From NCBI GenBank assembly GCA_937995825.1, contig CALKJO010000002.1, forward strand, positions 310,001 to 374,000: DNA of 64,000 bases. Reading direction: 5' to 3'. A program made the position numbers and the translations under genes. Shown piece after piece: positions 52,005 through 60,070 of the stretch (position 1 is its first letter; each line of letters starts with the position of its first letter). The notes beneath the pieces were generated by a model. It saw only the letters and a list, made by a program, of their open reading frames with translations, did no database searches and was not told the origin of the DNA. Source of the stretch: an uncultured Anaerolineae bacterium (GTDB taxonomy: Bacteria > Chloroflexota > Anaerolineae > Aggregatilineales > Phototrophicaceae).

Positions 52005-52448
52005 CCCGCAACTGCACCACCGCCTGTCACATGCCGCAGGTAAAAGAAGGAGGAAGTAATTCCAGCCGGACGATCATTCCCTCGATGCTGTACCTGCAGC
52101 AGGTGGGTATGGATCGCATTCGTGCGATCCCGCGCGGCATCGGGTCGGGGATGGGTAAAACCACACCGCCGCGCTCTTCAGGGGTATTCTTCCGCGTTCC
52201 AAGCTGGCGATCGACACTTTTGGCGATTCCATGCCGCTGATGGAGAAGTCATTCAGGACAAGCGCCGGCGGTTCCGCTGTACAAGGTGTTCAACTGCCTT
52301 CTCTTCCGCCAGCGGGGATGGAAGCTTGCGCGTCTGGTCAGCGTGCGCTAAAGCCAAATCTTTATTCAGGGTGTTTTGATTTGTAGTGTATAGTTCATAT
52401 ATCATATGCGATTCAAATAATTTTGAGGTTTATTCAAAGGTGAAGATC
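52005..52448. other. Gene-poor stretch after tRNA-Leu with a WD40 remnant
   Basis: No convincing complete gene. The short ORFs 51929-52240 and 52122-52379 show no family. The only recognisable content is a WD40 C-terminal fragment (own entry, 52303-52355). The AT content rises from 52360 to 52440 just before the next gene, likely its promoter region, where caaaggtgaag at 52435-52445 supplies the ribosome site. Confidence 0.6.
52303..52355 (+). pseudogene. Fragment of the C-terminal WD40 repeat
   Basis: The bases read SSASGDGSLRVWSACAKA in the + frame, matching the end of the WD40 protein encoded at 56959-58704 (SASGDGSVRIWSACADA). About six differences in 50 bases by eye. The upstream part of a WD40 gene is absent, so this is a remnant or recombination scar, in opposite orientation to the intact copy. 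Confidence 0.75.
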
Positions 52449-52964
52449 ATGCCAACTGCCACACCCTACGCCGACATGGAAGTGAACGGAGCATATCTGC
52501 TGGGTCTGATCAACTCGCTGAACGAAGAGGATGTCAAGCCATTTCGCGAGCGCCATCACCTCACCGAGATCGACGCGGAGAAGTGGTATCCGGCTCAGCA
52601 GGTGATCGATTTCTACAACGACATCGCCAATGCGCCTGGGGGCATGTTCAATCTGATCGCTATCGGCATCAATGTGGTGATGCAGCTTCCCTATCCGCCG
52701 TCTGTGAAGACCTTGCAGGACGCCATCGCCGCTGCGGACGCGATCAATCGAGGGGCTTGGCGCGGCGGGGATGCGCCGGAATTGAAAATCGAGATGCTGG
52801 ATGAGCGCCATGTGCGTTTCCGGTTTCGCAATGTGCCGTTCCCTACGGATTTGATCTATGGGCTTTGCTTCGGATTGGTCAAGCGCTTCTCCCCGCCCAA
52901 CACCCATTTTTACGTCACCCAAACGACTGAAGAGGATACCTACATCTACAATCTATCGTGGTGA
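52449..52964 (+). CDS. Cytoplasmic protein of unknown function
   Basis: 171 aa from ATG 52449 (MPTATPYADMEVNGAYLLGLINSLNEEDVKPF); the track start at 52386 lies in AT-rich leader. Sequence features: DAEKWYPAQQVIDFYNDIANAPGGMFNLIAIGINVVMQLPYPPSV and LKIEMLDERHVRFRFRNVPFPTDLIYGLCFGLVKRFSPPNTHFYV. The size and the pattern of a helical front with a beta-rich end are reminiscent of small-ligand sensor domains (V4R/HNOB-like), but no diagnostic residue supports that. Convergent with the zinc ATPase gene, 12 nt apart. Confidence 0.7.
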   Translation: MPTATPYADMEVNGAYLLGLINSLNEEDVKPFRERHHLTEIDAEKWYPAQQVIDFYNDIANAPGGMFNLIAIGINVVMQLPYPPSVKTLQDAIAAADAINRGAWRGGDAPELKIEMLDERHVRFRFRNVPFPTDLIYGLCFGLVKRFSPPNTHFYVTQTTEEDTYIYNLSW

Positions 52965-52976
52965 CGTGCCGCCTTT

Positions 52977-53738
<762 letters not shown>

Positions 53739-53740
53739 GT

Positions 53741-55870
53741 TTATCGCAGCGCCTCAGCGATGATATTGATATTACGGCGCATCATGCCGAGGTAGGTCTC
53801 CGCGCCCGAACCCGCCGGACCGAGTCCATGTGTGAACAGTGGATCAGCCAGCATCACGCCCGCTTCGTCGGCGATCTGCTGCATCAGCGCCGGATTGCCG
53901 ACGGTCTCGACGAAGATCGCCGGGATGCCCGTTTCGCGAATTTCCTCGATCACCAGCGCGATCTGCCCCGCCGCCGGTTCCGCGCCGGTAGTCACTGCCC
54001 CAAGCGCCGAGTCGAGCAGGGTGAAGCCGTAATCGCGGGCAAAATAGGCGAACAGCTCATGCGTCGTCACCAGCACGCGGTTCGCTTCCGGAATGGTCGC
54101 CACCTGCTCGCGGATATAGGCATCCAGCTCCAGCAGCTCGACGATGTACGCTTCTGCGTTCGCCGCATAGACCGCCGCGTTCGCCGGATCAGCCGCCATC
54201 AGCGCATCGCGCACATTTTCCGTCATGATGACAACATTCAGCGGCGACATCCAGGTGTGCGGGTCGAACTCGCCGTGTGCATGATCATCATGGGCGTGAT
54301 CGCCTTCGCCGTCAAGTTCGCTTTCGGCGGTCATGCCGAACACTGCCATGTTGGCGGGCTTGCCGCCGACGAAGACGCGCATGTCGGTGATCGCCATCGT
54401 CTCCAGGTCAACCGCGCGGATGTCGCCTGGCAGTGGCTCGCTGACATAAACCATGTGACCGTTGGTGACGAACGTCGGGCGGGCGGCGGCGCGACCGCTG
54501 GCGGGAGCCGTGAACGGATCGACCACCTGCACCGTGCCTTCGATCTCGCCCGTCGCGATGTCGATCACGTGCAGATTGCCGTCCATCGTCAGCGCGACGA
54601 CTTTCGATGGGTCCTCGCCGTGATACTGGAAGCGCCAGATGCGCTGACCGGCATCCAGCACCACCGCCGACTCGCCGGCGACTGGATCGATGCGGACGAT
54701 GGCATTGCGCCCGTAATTGCCCAGCAGGAATTGAGCGCCATCGACATAATAAAGCGTGCCGGTGCGCAGATCGGGGTTGGCGGTCGGGTTGGCGATCTTG
54801 CGCGAGACGAATGCATCGCCATCGCGCTCGATCAGCAGCACGCCGTCCGAACAGCCGAACGCCACACCGTCATCGCTGTACGCGGCTTCGCCATGCAGAC
54901 CTGGGCATTCCGGGAAGCTCTGAAGAATCTCGCTGTCCATGTTCATGACATCGACGCCAATCGGCAGGCTGCTGTTCATATCCTCCATGTTCGGGCTGGA
55001 GATCAGCACCACATCGCCCAGCGGCACGGCAACGCCGTGATGGGCGCGGGCGGTCGCCACCGTGATGATCGCCTCAGACGGATCGAACAGGTAGTTCTGC
55101 GTGAAGATCGACGCCGTGCCGTCCCCATCGTTGAAGATGGCGATCTGGTCATGGTGCGTCACGAAGTGGATCGGGGTTGAACCGGGAATGTCAACGCCCA
55201 ACAGCGCCGGACGCCCGAACTCGGCATGGAAGTGGTCATCGTGCGCCACCATCGACACGCCGCTGTCGATCACATTGGTGACGCCGCCGGTCATCTGCAC
55301 GGCAAAGGCATAGCGCCCATTCGGCGAAGGATAGAGGTTCGGGCGAGCGGTCAGCTCGAAGGTGGCGATCACTTCATTGGAGCGCAGGTCGATCACATGC
55401 ACCGTGCCGCTCTCGAAGTCGTTGACGATCAGGCGCGCGCCGACCATCGAATCGTCCTCCATGAAGCCGCCGTGATGATGATCCCTGTCATGAGCGTGAT
55501 TGTGGTCATGATGCCCCGCGAATTCCAGCACGTCAACCCCATCGCTGACCGCGACGCGCAGCGCCGTTGAGCCGGAGGATTCATACAGTGCGTCGATCCA
55601 CGGTTCCAGTTCCAGCCCGTTCTCAAACAGGATGTCGGCTTGTGCCAGCGCGATCAAGTCCTGCGGCGTGGGTTCATACACATGCGGATCGCCATCCCCG
55701 CCGACCAGCACGGTCAGTGAAACGTTCTCGCCGCCTACGATCTCGACGATTTCCCCAAGAATGCTGTACGTGGCGACCACCTTCAGCGGCGCGTCCTGCG
55801 CGCTGCTCAGCGGCGCACTGAGCGCCAGAAGTGCCAACAAAACCAGAACCAACATACGACGTAATGCCAT
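53741..55870 (-). CDS. Zinc solute-binding protein with inserted AztD-like beta-propeller
   Basis: 709 aa, twice the normal length of a ZnuA/AztC receptor. Signal peptide 1-24. N-lobe 25-118 (VVATYSILGEIVEIVGGENVSLTVLVGGDGDPHVYEPTPQDL) with zinc ligand His63. His-rich loop 119-133 (GHHDHNHAHDRDHHHGG). Residues 141-515 form a beta-propeller with AztD-like stretches: TARPNLYPSPNGRYAFAVQ, ARAHHGVAVPLGD, ECPGLHGEAAYSDDGVAFGCSDGVLLIE, YYVDGAQFLLGNYGRNAIVRIDP. A second His cluster (524-532, DHAHDDHAH) precedes the C-lobe with His538 (FDPHTW), His604 (TTHELFAYFARDYG) and Asp676 (LADPLFTHG). Removing the insert leaves an ordinary receptor. ATG 55870 has aaggagagg upstream. Confidence 0.9.
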   Translation of the reverse strand: MALRRMLVLVLLALLALSAPLSSAQDAPLKVVATYSILGEIVEIVGGENVSLTVLVGGDGDPHVYEPTPQDLIALAQADILFENGLELEPWIDALYESSGSTALRVAVSDGVDVLEFAGHHDHNHAHDRDHHHGGFMEDDSMVGARLIVNDFESGTVHVIDLRSNEVIATFELTARPNLYPSPNGRYAFAVQMTGGVTNVIDSGVSMVAHDDHFHAEFGRPALLGVDIPGSTPIHFVTHHDQIAIFNDGDGTASIFTQNYLFDPSEAIITVATARAHHGVAVPLGDVVLISSPNMEDMNSSLPIGVDVMNMDSEILQSFPECPGLHGEAAYSDDGVAFGCSDGVLLIERDGDAFVSRKIANPTANPDLRTGTLYYVDGAQFLLGNYGRNAIVRIDPVAGESAVVLDAGQRIWRFQYHGEDPSKVVALTMDGNLHVIDIATGEIEGTVQVVDPFTAPASGRAAARPTFVTNGHMVYVSEPLPGDIRAVDLETMAITDMRVFVGGKPANMAVFGMTAESELDGEGDHAHDDHAHGEFDPHTWMSPLNVVIMTENVRDALMAADPANAAVYAANAEAYIVELLELDAYIREQVATIPEANRVLVTTHELFAYFARDYGFTLLDSALGAVTTGAEPAAGQIALVIEEIRETGIPAIFVETVGNPALMQQIADEAGVMLADPLFTHGLGPAGSGAETYLGMMRRNINIIAEALR

Positions 55871-55903
55871 GAACAGCCTCTCCTTGCTTCAAACTTACCT
55901 CTT

Positions 55904-55920
55904 AATGCTTGCAATGCATT
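55904..55920. repeat. Inverted repeat in the zinc operon leader
   Basis: AATGC and GCATT flank ttgcaat, about 35 bp before ATG 55870. Possibly a second regulator site or a leader stem. Confidence 0.35.
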
Positions 55921-55957
55921 CATCGATGCGCTGCTGAGTCAGTCAGCGCAAAACGTA

Positions 55958-55986
55958 TTGATACCATGTATCACTGAAGTTGACAA
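55958..55986 (-). promoter_or_regulatory. Zinc operon promoter with palindromic operator
   Basis: On the minus strand: TTGTCA (55981-55986), 17-bp spacer, TATCAA (55958-55963). A perfect inverted repeat TGATAC-cat-GTATCA (plus strand, 55959-55973) covers the -10 and part of the spacer. A dimeric Fur-family repressor such as Zur, bound with zinc, would block polymerase here. Similar in size to 15-bp Zur boxes, but the match to a known Zur consensus is not proven. Confidence 0.6.
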
Positions 55987-56060
55987 GGATGAACACGAAA
56001 GATGGGAGCGAAAGCGCGCTCCCATCGTATCGAAGGTGTAAAAGCGGCGTGCAGATGTTG

Positions 56061-56336
56061 TTAACTGCTTCGGCGGCTGTTCAGGAAGCGGCTGTAGCCG
56101 ATGTAGATCGCGGCGCAAACGACGGCGGTGACGATGGTGGCGATGATGGCAGTGCCGATTCCATCTAAAAGACCCGGCGGGCTGACGATTTCCTCTACGC
56201 CCGGATTAGCGCTCCAGAAAGTCACAATTGCGGCGTATGGCACCAGCAGCGCTACGAAAAAGGCGACAATCACCACCACGATCAACCCATAACGCAGCAG
56301 GCGAAGACGACCCTGAATGTCGGACTGACTAATCAT
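56061..56336 (-). CDS. Small two-span membrane protein
   Basis: 91 aa; gggaggaag lies just before ATG 56336. Two hydrophobic segments, LRYGLIVVVIVAFFVALLVPYAAIVTF and IGTAIIATIVTAVVCAAIYIGYSRF, with a short acidic outside loop (NPGVEEIVSPPG). Stands alone upstream of the zinc operon. Too small to be the missing AztB permease. Function unknown. Confidence 0.65.
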   Translation of the reverse strand: MISQSDIQGRLRLLRYGLIVVVIVAFFVALLVPYAAIVTFWSANPGVEEIVSPPGLLDGIGTAIIATIVTAVVCAAIYIGYSRFLNSRRSS

Positions 56337-56402
56337 GTGCTTCCTCCCCTTTTGTTATGTGTGAAGACAGCTCAGTCTGCAACAACATGAGCTACTATAT
56401 TT

Positions 56403-56431
56403 ATTGTTAGGAGTTTTGGCGCTGATGTCAA
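56403..56431 (-). promoter_or_regulatory. Promoter of the 91-aa membrane protein gene
   Basis: On the minus strand: TTGACA (56426-56431), 17-bp spacer, AACAAT (56403-56408), 67 bp before ATG 56336. Confidence 0.5.
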
Positions 56432-56713
56432 TTGGGTGATACCAGCGGGGCAAACGCTTGAAAATGACCACACGCAGAGGATGCGGAGAGTATAACAAAG
56501 GGGCGCCGGCTGATGGTGACCGTCCAATCAACGTGAAGAGAGTCTAATCGAACCCCAAACCCTCCCCGTTGCAACAATAGAATTCCTTCACTCCATTTCC
56601 TTTCCGCCGCGGAGGCTAACGGCACTTCCAGCCAAGAGAATAACGGTTGGTAGTTCGTTGGTTTCGCAGATGGTTTCGTTCAACTTTTTCAGTTTGCGCA
56701 GGAACACCCAATC
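56432..56713. other. Intergenic stretch without recognisable gene
   Basis: The short ORFs here (56428-56625, 56588-56899, 56647-56847) lack ribosome sites and recognisable motifs. Composition is more AT-rich than surrounding coding DNA. It separates the zinc region from the ParA fragment. Confidence 0.5.
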
Positions 56714-57052
56714 GTGACTCGCGCTTTTGTATTCACCAACCACAAAGGGGGCATCGGCAAGTCCACGTCCGCCACCAATATCGCGCTCGGCATCGCCGGG
56801 ATGCTGCAGCGCGCTGGCGCTCCCAATGCGCGTGTGCTGCTGATTGATACCGAAGCGTGCTGGAGCTGCTGCCGAACGCTGGCGGCGAAGGTCGCACAAG
56901 TGATCAGCGCGACCACGCCGCAGGAACTGGCACGAGCGCTCATGCGCCAGGAATCAGATCAGGCATCAGCGCACGCTGACCAGATGCGCACGCTCCCATC
57001 CCCGCTGGCGGAGGCGAGTTCGCGTCCATCCGGCGACCAGGCGAGGTCATAA
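56714..57052 (+). pseudogene. ParA/MinD-type ATPase fragment
   Basis: GTG 56714 begins MTRAFVFTNHKGGIGKSTSATNIALGIAGML, the deviant Walker A (KGGIGKST) and first helix of ParA ATPases, and reaches RVLLIDTE, where the Asp of motif A' would follow. After about residue 52 the homology ends (ACWSCCRTLAAKVAQVISATTPQELAR). The last 95 bases lie antisense to the end of the WD40 gene. An intact ParA has about 250 residues. Probably a remnant left by recombination; no parB is present. Confidence 0.75.
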
Positions 57053-58704
57053 TTGTAGCCAGTATGCCCGCGCAGGATGACCAACTGCTCCCCTGAGACG
57101 ACATCGAAAATGCGCACTGATCTGCCCTGTCCGGTGGCGGCGAGCAGCGCGCCGTCCGGTGAAAAGGCGACCGCCTGCGAATTCCAGATCAAATCGGTCA
57201 TGAAACGCTGCGTGCCCGTCTCGACATCCCACAAGCGGACGGTGTTATCGCCGCCGCCGGACGCGAGCAGGCGTCCATCGGGGCTGAACGCCATCGCGCG
57301 GATCGCCTGACCGCCGTGTCCCGCCAGCGTGGAGACCCGCGCGCCGGACGAGTCGGTGATGACGATCTCCGGCAGCGCCAGCGACGCAGTCAGCCGCCCA
57401 TCCGGGCTGGTGACGGCAGCGAGATTGCGCGCCTCGGTCGGCGGCAGCAGCTCGCCGGATGCGGCATCCCAGACGAACACATCGCGGTGCGCGCCCTGCG
57501 CGGTGATCTGCGCGCCGTCCGGGCTGATCTCCACATTGAGGACAGCCGCAACCCAGCCCGCAATCGGATAGCGCCGCTCCGCGCCCGTCGCGCGCTCCCA
57601 GACGATGATCTCCCTACCCCCGCCGCCCGCCGCCAGCCGCGCGCCGTCCGGCGAGTAAGTCAGCGCGTTGAAGCCGGTGTTGTACATGGGGGAGGTGTCC
57701 AGCAGCGCGCCCGACTCGGCGTCCCAGCGCCGCAGCGCGCCGTCGGTCGATCCGGTGATGAGCTGCGTCCCGTCCGCGCTGTAGACAATGCCCGCCACCT
57801 GCCATTCGCCATCGCTGAGCGAGTGGATCAGGTCGCCCGACGCCGTATCCCAGACGCGGATCAGCCCGCGCATCCCCGCCGCCGTCAGCCGCGCCCCATC
57901 CGGGCTGAACGCGATCTGCCGCGTCTCCTCCCCGAAGCGCAGGCTGAACCGCTCAGCGCCGGTCTCGGTCTCCCACACCCAGACATCGTGCGCGCCCGCC
58001 GCCAGCAGCCGCCCATCCTGGCTGAAGGCGAGCGCGCGCAGATGCAGCGAACCCGTGCTGAAGTCATAGAGCAGGCGTTCGTCCGCCGACAAGAGGACGA
58101 CGCGCCCGCTGCTGTCGCTGAAGGCGTAAAAGCGCCCATCGGGGGATGCCGCCACGCTGGTCATCCGGATCGTCCCCGTCCCGATCAGCGAATTGCGCCG
58201 CCAGCGCCGAATGACACCCGACGCTGCGTCCCAGATGCCCAGTCTGTTATCATGCCCGGCGGTGAAGGCGCGCGCGCCGTCCGCGCTGAAGGCGACATCG
58301 ACGATCCAGCCGTCATGACCGCGCAGCGTTGTCAGGATCGACTCGCTGGCGATGTCCCAGATGTGGGCGGTGTAGTCCCAACTCCCGCTGATCAGCCGCG
58401 TCCCGGTCGGGTCAAAGGCGGCTGCCGCTGTATCGTCGCTGTGACCACTCAGCAGGGTAAGCGGCTGCATCGTCGCGGCATCATGCAGCCAGACGCCGAT
58501 GGTGCTGGCGACCGCCAGCGTTTGCCCATCCGGGCTAAGCGCCAGCCGTTTGATGATCCCGCGCCCGAACAGCGCCGTCTGGCGCATCTGCGCGGCATTG
58601 TCGATGGTGATGGGTGGACATTCGGCTTCGGCGGCGGACGGAGATGTCCAGAACGGAGAAAAAAAGACCGACAGGATCAGGAAAACTGTGCCTACTCGCA
58701 GCAT
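56959..58704 (-). CDS. Secreted WD40 beta-propeller protein
   Basis: 581 aa, signal peptide MLRVGTVFLILSVFFSPFWTSPSAAEA, aggaggt ribosome site before ATG 58704. About 13 WD40 units are countable by the SPDG turn and the W-D end (for example LALSPDGQTLAVAS, AAFDPTGTRLISGSWDYTAHIWD, MAFSPDGRLLASGGGDNTVRLWD, LAWSPDGRELASASGDGSVRIW), enough for two seven-bladed propellers. Acts as a periplasmic or surface binding scaffold. A remnant of a related 3' end lies 4.6 kb away at 52303. Confidence 0.9.
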   Translation of the reverse strand: MLRVGTVFLILSVFFSPFWTSPSAAEAECPPITIDNAAQMRQTALFGRGIIKRLALSPDGQTLAVASTIGVWLHDAATMQPLTLLSGHSDDTAAAAFDPTGTRLISGSWDYTAHIWDIASESILTTLRGHDGWIVDVAFSADGARAFTAGHDNRLGIWDAASGVIRRWRRNSLIGTGTIRMTSVAASPDGRFYAFSDSSGRVVLLSADERLLYDFSTGSLHLRALAFSQDGRLLAAGAHDVWVWETETGAERFSLRFGEETRQIAFSPDGARLTAAGMRGLIRVWDTASGDLIHSLSDGEWQVAGIVYSADGTQLITGSTDGALRRWDAESGALLDTSPMYNTGFNALTYSPDGARLAAGGGGREIIVWERATGAERRYPIAGWVAAVLNVEISPDGAQITAQGAHRDVFVWDAASGELLPPTEARNLAAVTSPDGRLTASLALPEIVITDSSGARVSTLAGHGGQAIRAMAFSPDGRLLASGGGDNTVRLWDVETGTQRFMTDLIWNSQAVAFSPDGALLAATGQGRSVRIFDVVSGEQLVILRGHTGYNYDLAWSPDGRELASASGDGSVRIWSACADA

Positions 58705-58773
58705 GTGGACTGTACCTCCTGGCTATGAAGCCAGTGTAGCAGCAAAGCGCATTTTCCGCTTGCGCGCGGCGCA

Positions 58774-59436
58774 TCAGCCGGTGACCAGCGCCAGCGCCAT
58801 CCCGTCATAGCCCTTGCCCCCGACAAGCTGGATGATCGTCGCGGTGACGCGCGGTTCGGCGGCGAGCATGGCGTTGAAGGCGCGCACCCCCTGGACATTC
58901 GGGTCATCGCTGCTCACGTCGATCACCTTGCCATCGCGGATGACGTTGTCGGTGATGATCAGCCCGCCGCGCCGCGTCAGTTTGAGCGCCCATTCGAAAT
59001 AGGCGGGCGTGCTGGGCTTGTCGGCGTCGATGAAGACGAAATCGAAGGTCAGCCCTTCATCCGCCAGCGTCGGCAGGGTGTCGATGGCGCGTCCGACTCG
59101 GACCTCGGCAGTAGTGTCCACGCCGGCGCGGGCGAGGTTGGCGCGCGCGACTTCGGCATGGGCAGGGTTGACTTCGAGGCTGATCAGGCGTCCGTCGGGC
59201 GGGAGCGCGCGCGCCAGCCAGATCGTGCTGTAGCCGCCCAGCGTCCCGATTTCGAGGATGGTTTTCGCGCCGACGGCGCCCGCCAGCACACTCAGCAGCC
59301 TGCCCTGCGCTGCCGAGACCTGAATCGCCGGCAGACCGGCAGCGGCAGAGGCCGCAAGCGCGGCATCGAGAATCGGATCAGCGGGCAGCAGCCCGGCGAT
59401 ATAGTCATCCACCTGCGTCCAGATCGTCTGGGACAT
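58774..59436 (-). CDS. O-methyltransferase (catechol/caffeoyl-CoA type)
   Basis: 220 aa from ATG 59436 with aaggag upstream. SAM motif ILEIGTLGGYSTIWLARALP, then ISLEVNPAHAEVARANL, metal-binding and catalytic region FVFIDADKPSTPAYFEWALKL and GGLIITDNVIRDGKV. Typical of cation-dependent COMT-like family 3 methyltransferases that act on vicinal hydroxyls. No biosynthetic neighbours. Confidence 0.93.
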   Translation of the reverse strand: MSQTIWTQVDDYIAGLLPADPILDAALAASAAAGLPAIQVSAAQGRLLSVLAGAVGAKTILEIGTLGGYSTIWLARALPPDGRLISLEVNPAHAEVARANLARAGVDTTAEVRVGRAIDTLPTLADEGLTFDFVFIDADKPSTPAYFEWALKLTRRGGLIITDNVIRDGKVIDVSSDDPNVQGVRAFNAMLAAEPRVTATIIQLVGGKGYDGMALALVTG

Positions 59437-59501
59437 GCGGCTTGCTCCTTGTGTATGTATCGTGTATGCATCAGATTCGCCGCAAGGATACGCCATTGCC
59501 C

Positions 59502-59531
59502 TTGACATCGCGAGGGGGACTCTGCTATAAA
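59502..59531 (+). promoter_or_regulatory. Promoter of tRNA-Asn
   Basis: TTGACA (59502-59507), 18-bp spacer, TATAAA (59526-59531), 12 bp before the tRNA. The -35 matches consensus exactly. Confidence 0.8.
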
Positions 59532-59543
59532 TAAAAGCCATAG

Positions 59544-59615
59544 TCCACAGTAGCTCAACGGCAGAGCAATCGGCTGTTAACCGATGGGTTCCTGGTTCGA
59601 ATCCAGGCTGTGGAG
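59544..59615 (+). tRNA. tRNA-Asn (anticodon GUU)
   Basis: 72 nt. Acceptor arms TCCACAG and CTGTGGA pair fully; discriminator G. Anticodon loop ctGTTaa on the stem atcgg/ccgat. T arm CCTGGttcgaatCCAGG. No CCA is encoded, unlike tRNA-Leu in this window. Confidence 0.95.
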
Positions 59616-59650
59616 CAAGCGTGGATTAGACTCGAACATTGTTCGGAGGA

Positions 59651-59681
59651 AACGCCGTAAGAGACTGCTTCGGCGTTTTTT
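59651..59681 (+). terminator. Terminator of tRNA-Asn
   Basis: AACGCCG (59651-59657) pairs with CGGCGTT (59671-59677), and the T-run continues to 59681. It begins 36 nt after the tRNA. Confidence 0.8.
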
Positions 59682-60036
59682 GTTGGCTTGCGTCCGCGCT
59701 TCACCGTTTGTGCTGCATTGATATCCGCGCGGCGGATGTCGTCTAGCAGTGCATAGAAATAGGCGAACGGTGAACGCAGCTCCCAGGAACGTCTCCACCA
59801 ACTTGGATTGGGTGGTCGTCCATTGACGGCAAAAGTCGTCGCGCACGCGCAGCGCCTGCATTTCACCCGCGGACACCACACCTTCGTTTGTCCCACTGTC
59901 GTATCATGGCGTTTCCTCAGTGCTGTCTTGGGTTGACGACCAGGCATTTTATCCGAGTTCACGCCTTTTTCTATTTCAACCGAATTCAATACACTTCCGC
60001 GATGACCCTGGCATGGGATGAAAAGCGAAAATTCGT
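59682..60036. other. Intergenic stretch with possible degraded minus-strand coding
   Basis: Two minus-strand frames look partly coding: VSAGEMQALRVRDDFCRQW in one and SPFAYFYALLDDIRRADINAAQTVKRGRKP in another. They fit a single frameshifted small gene, but neither has a recognised family. The track ORFs 59555-59989 and 59577-59879 run on through the tRNA-Asn antisense, so I do not call a gene. Confidence 0.4.
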
Positions 60037-60042
60037 TATAAT
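60037..60042 (+). promoter_or_regulatory. -10 element before the helicase pair
   Basis: A perfect TATAAT at 60037-60042 lies 28 bp before ATG 60071. A transcript starting there could not include the upstream track start at 59888. No good -35 is seen 17 bp further up. Confidence 0.5.
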
Positions 60043-60070
60043 GTGCGCATCTGATCGGGCGAAAACTAAC

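Noticed and set aside
57316-58728. 470-aa plus-strand ORF
   Set aside because: Antisense to the WD40 gene; its apparent repeats mirror the WD40 repeats.
59888-60070. N-terminal extension of the first helicase-like ORF
   Set aside because: It precedes a TATAAT at 60037 and has no family content; ATG 60071 fits the first strand before Walker A.
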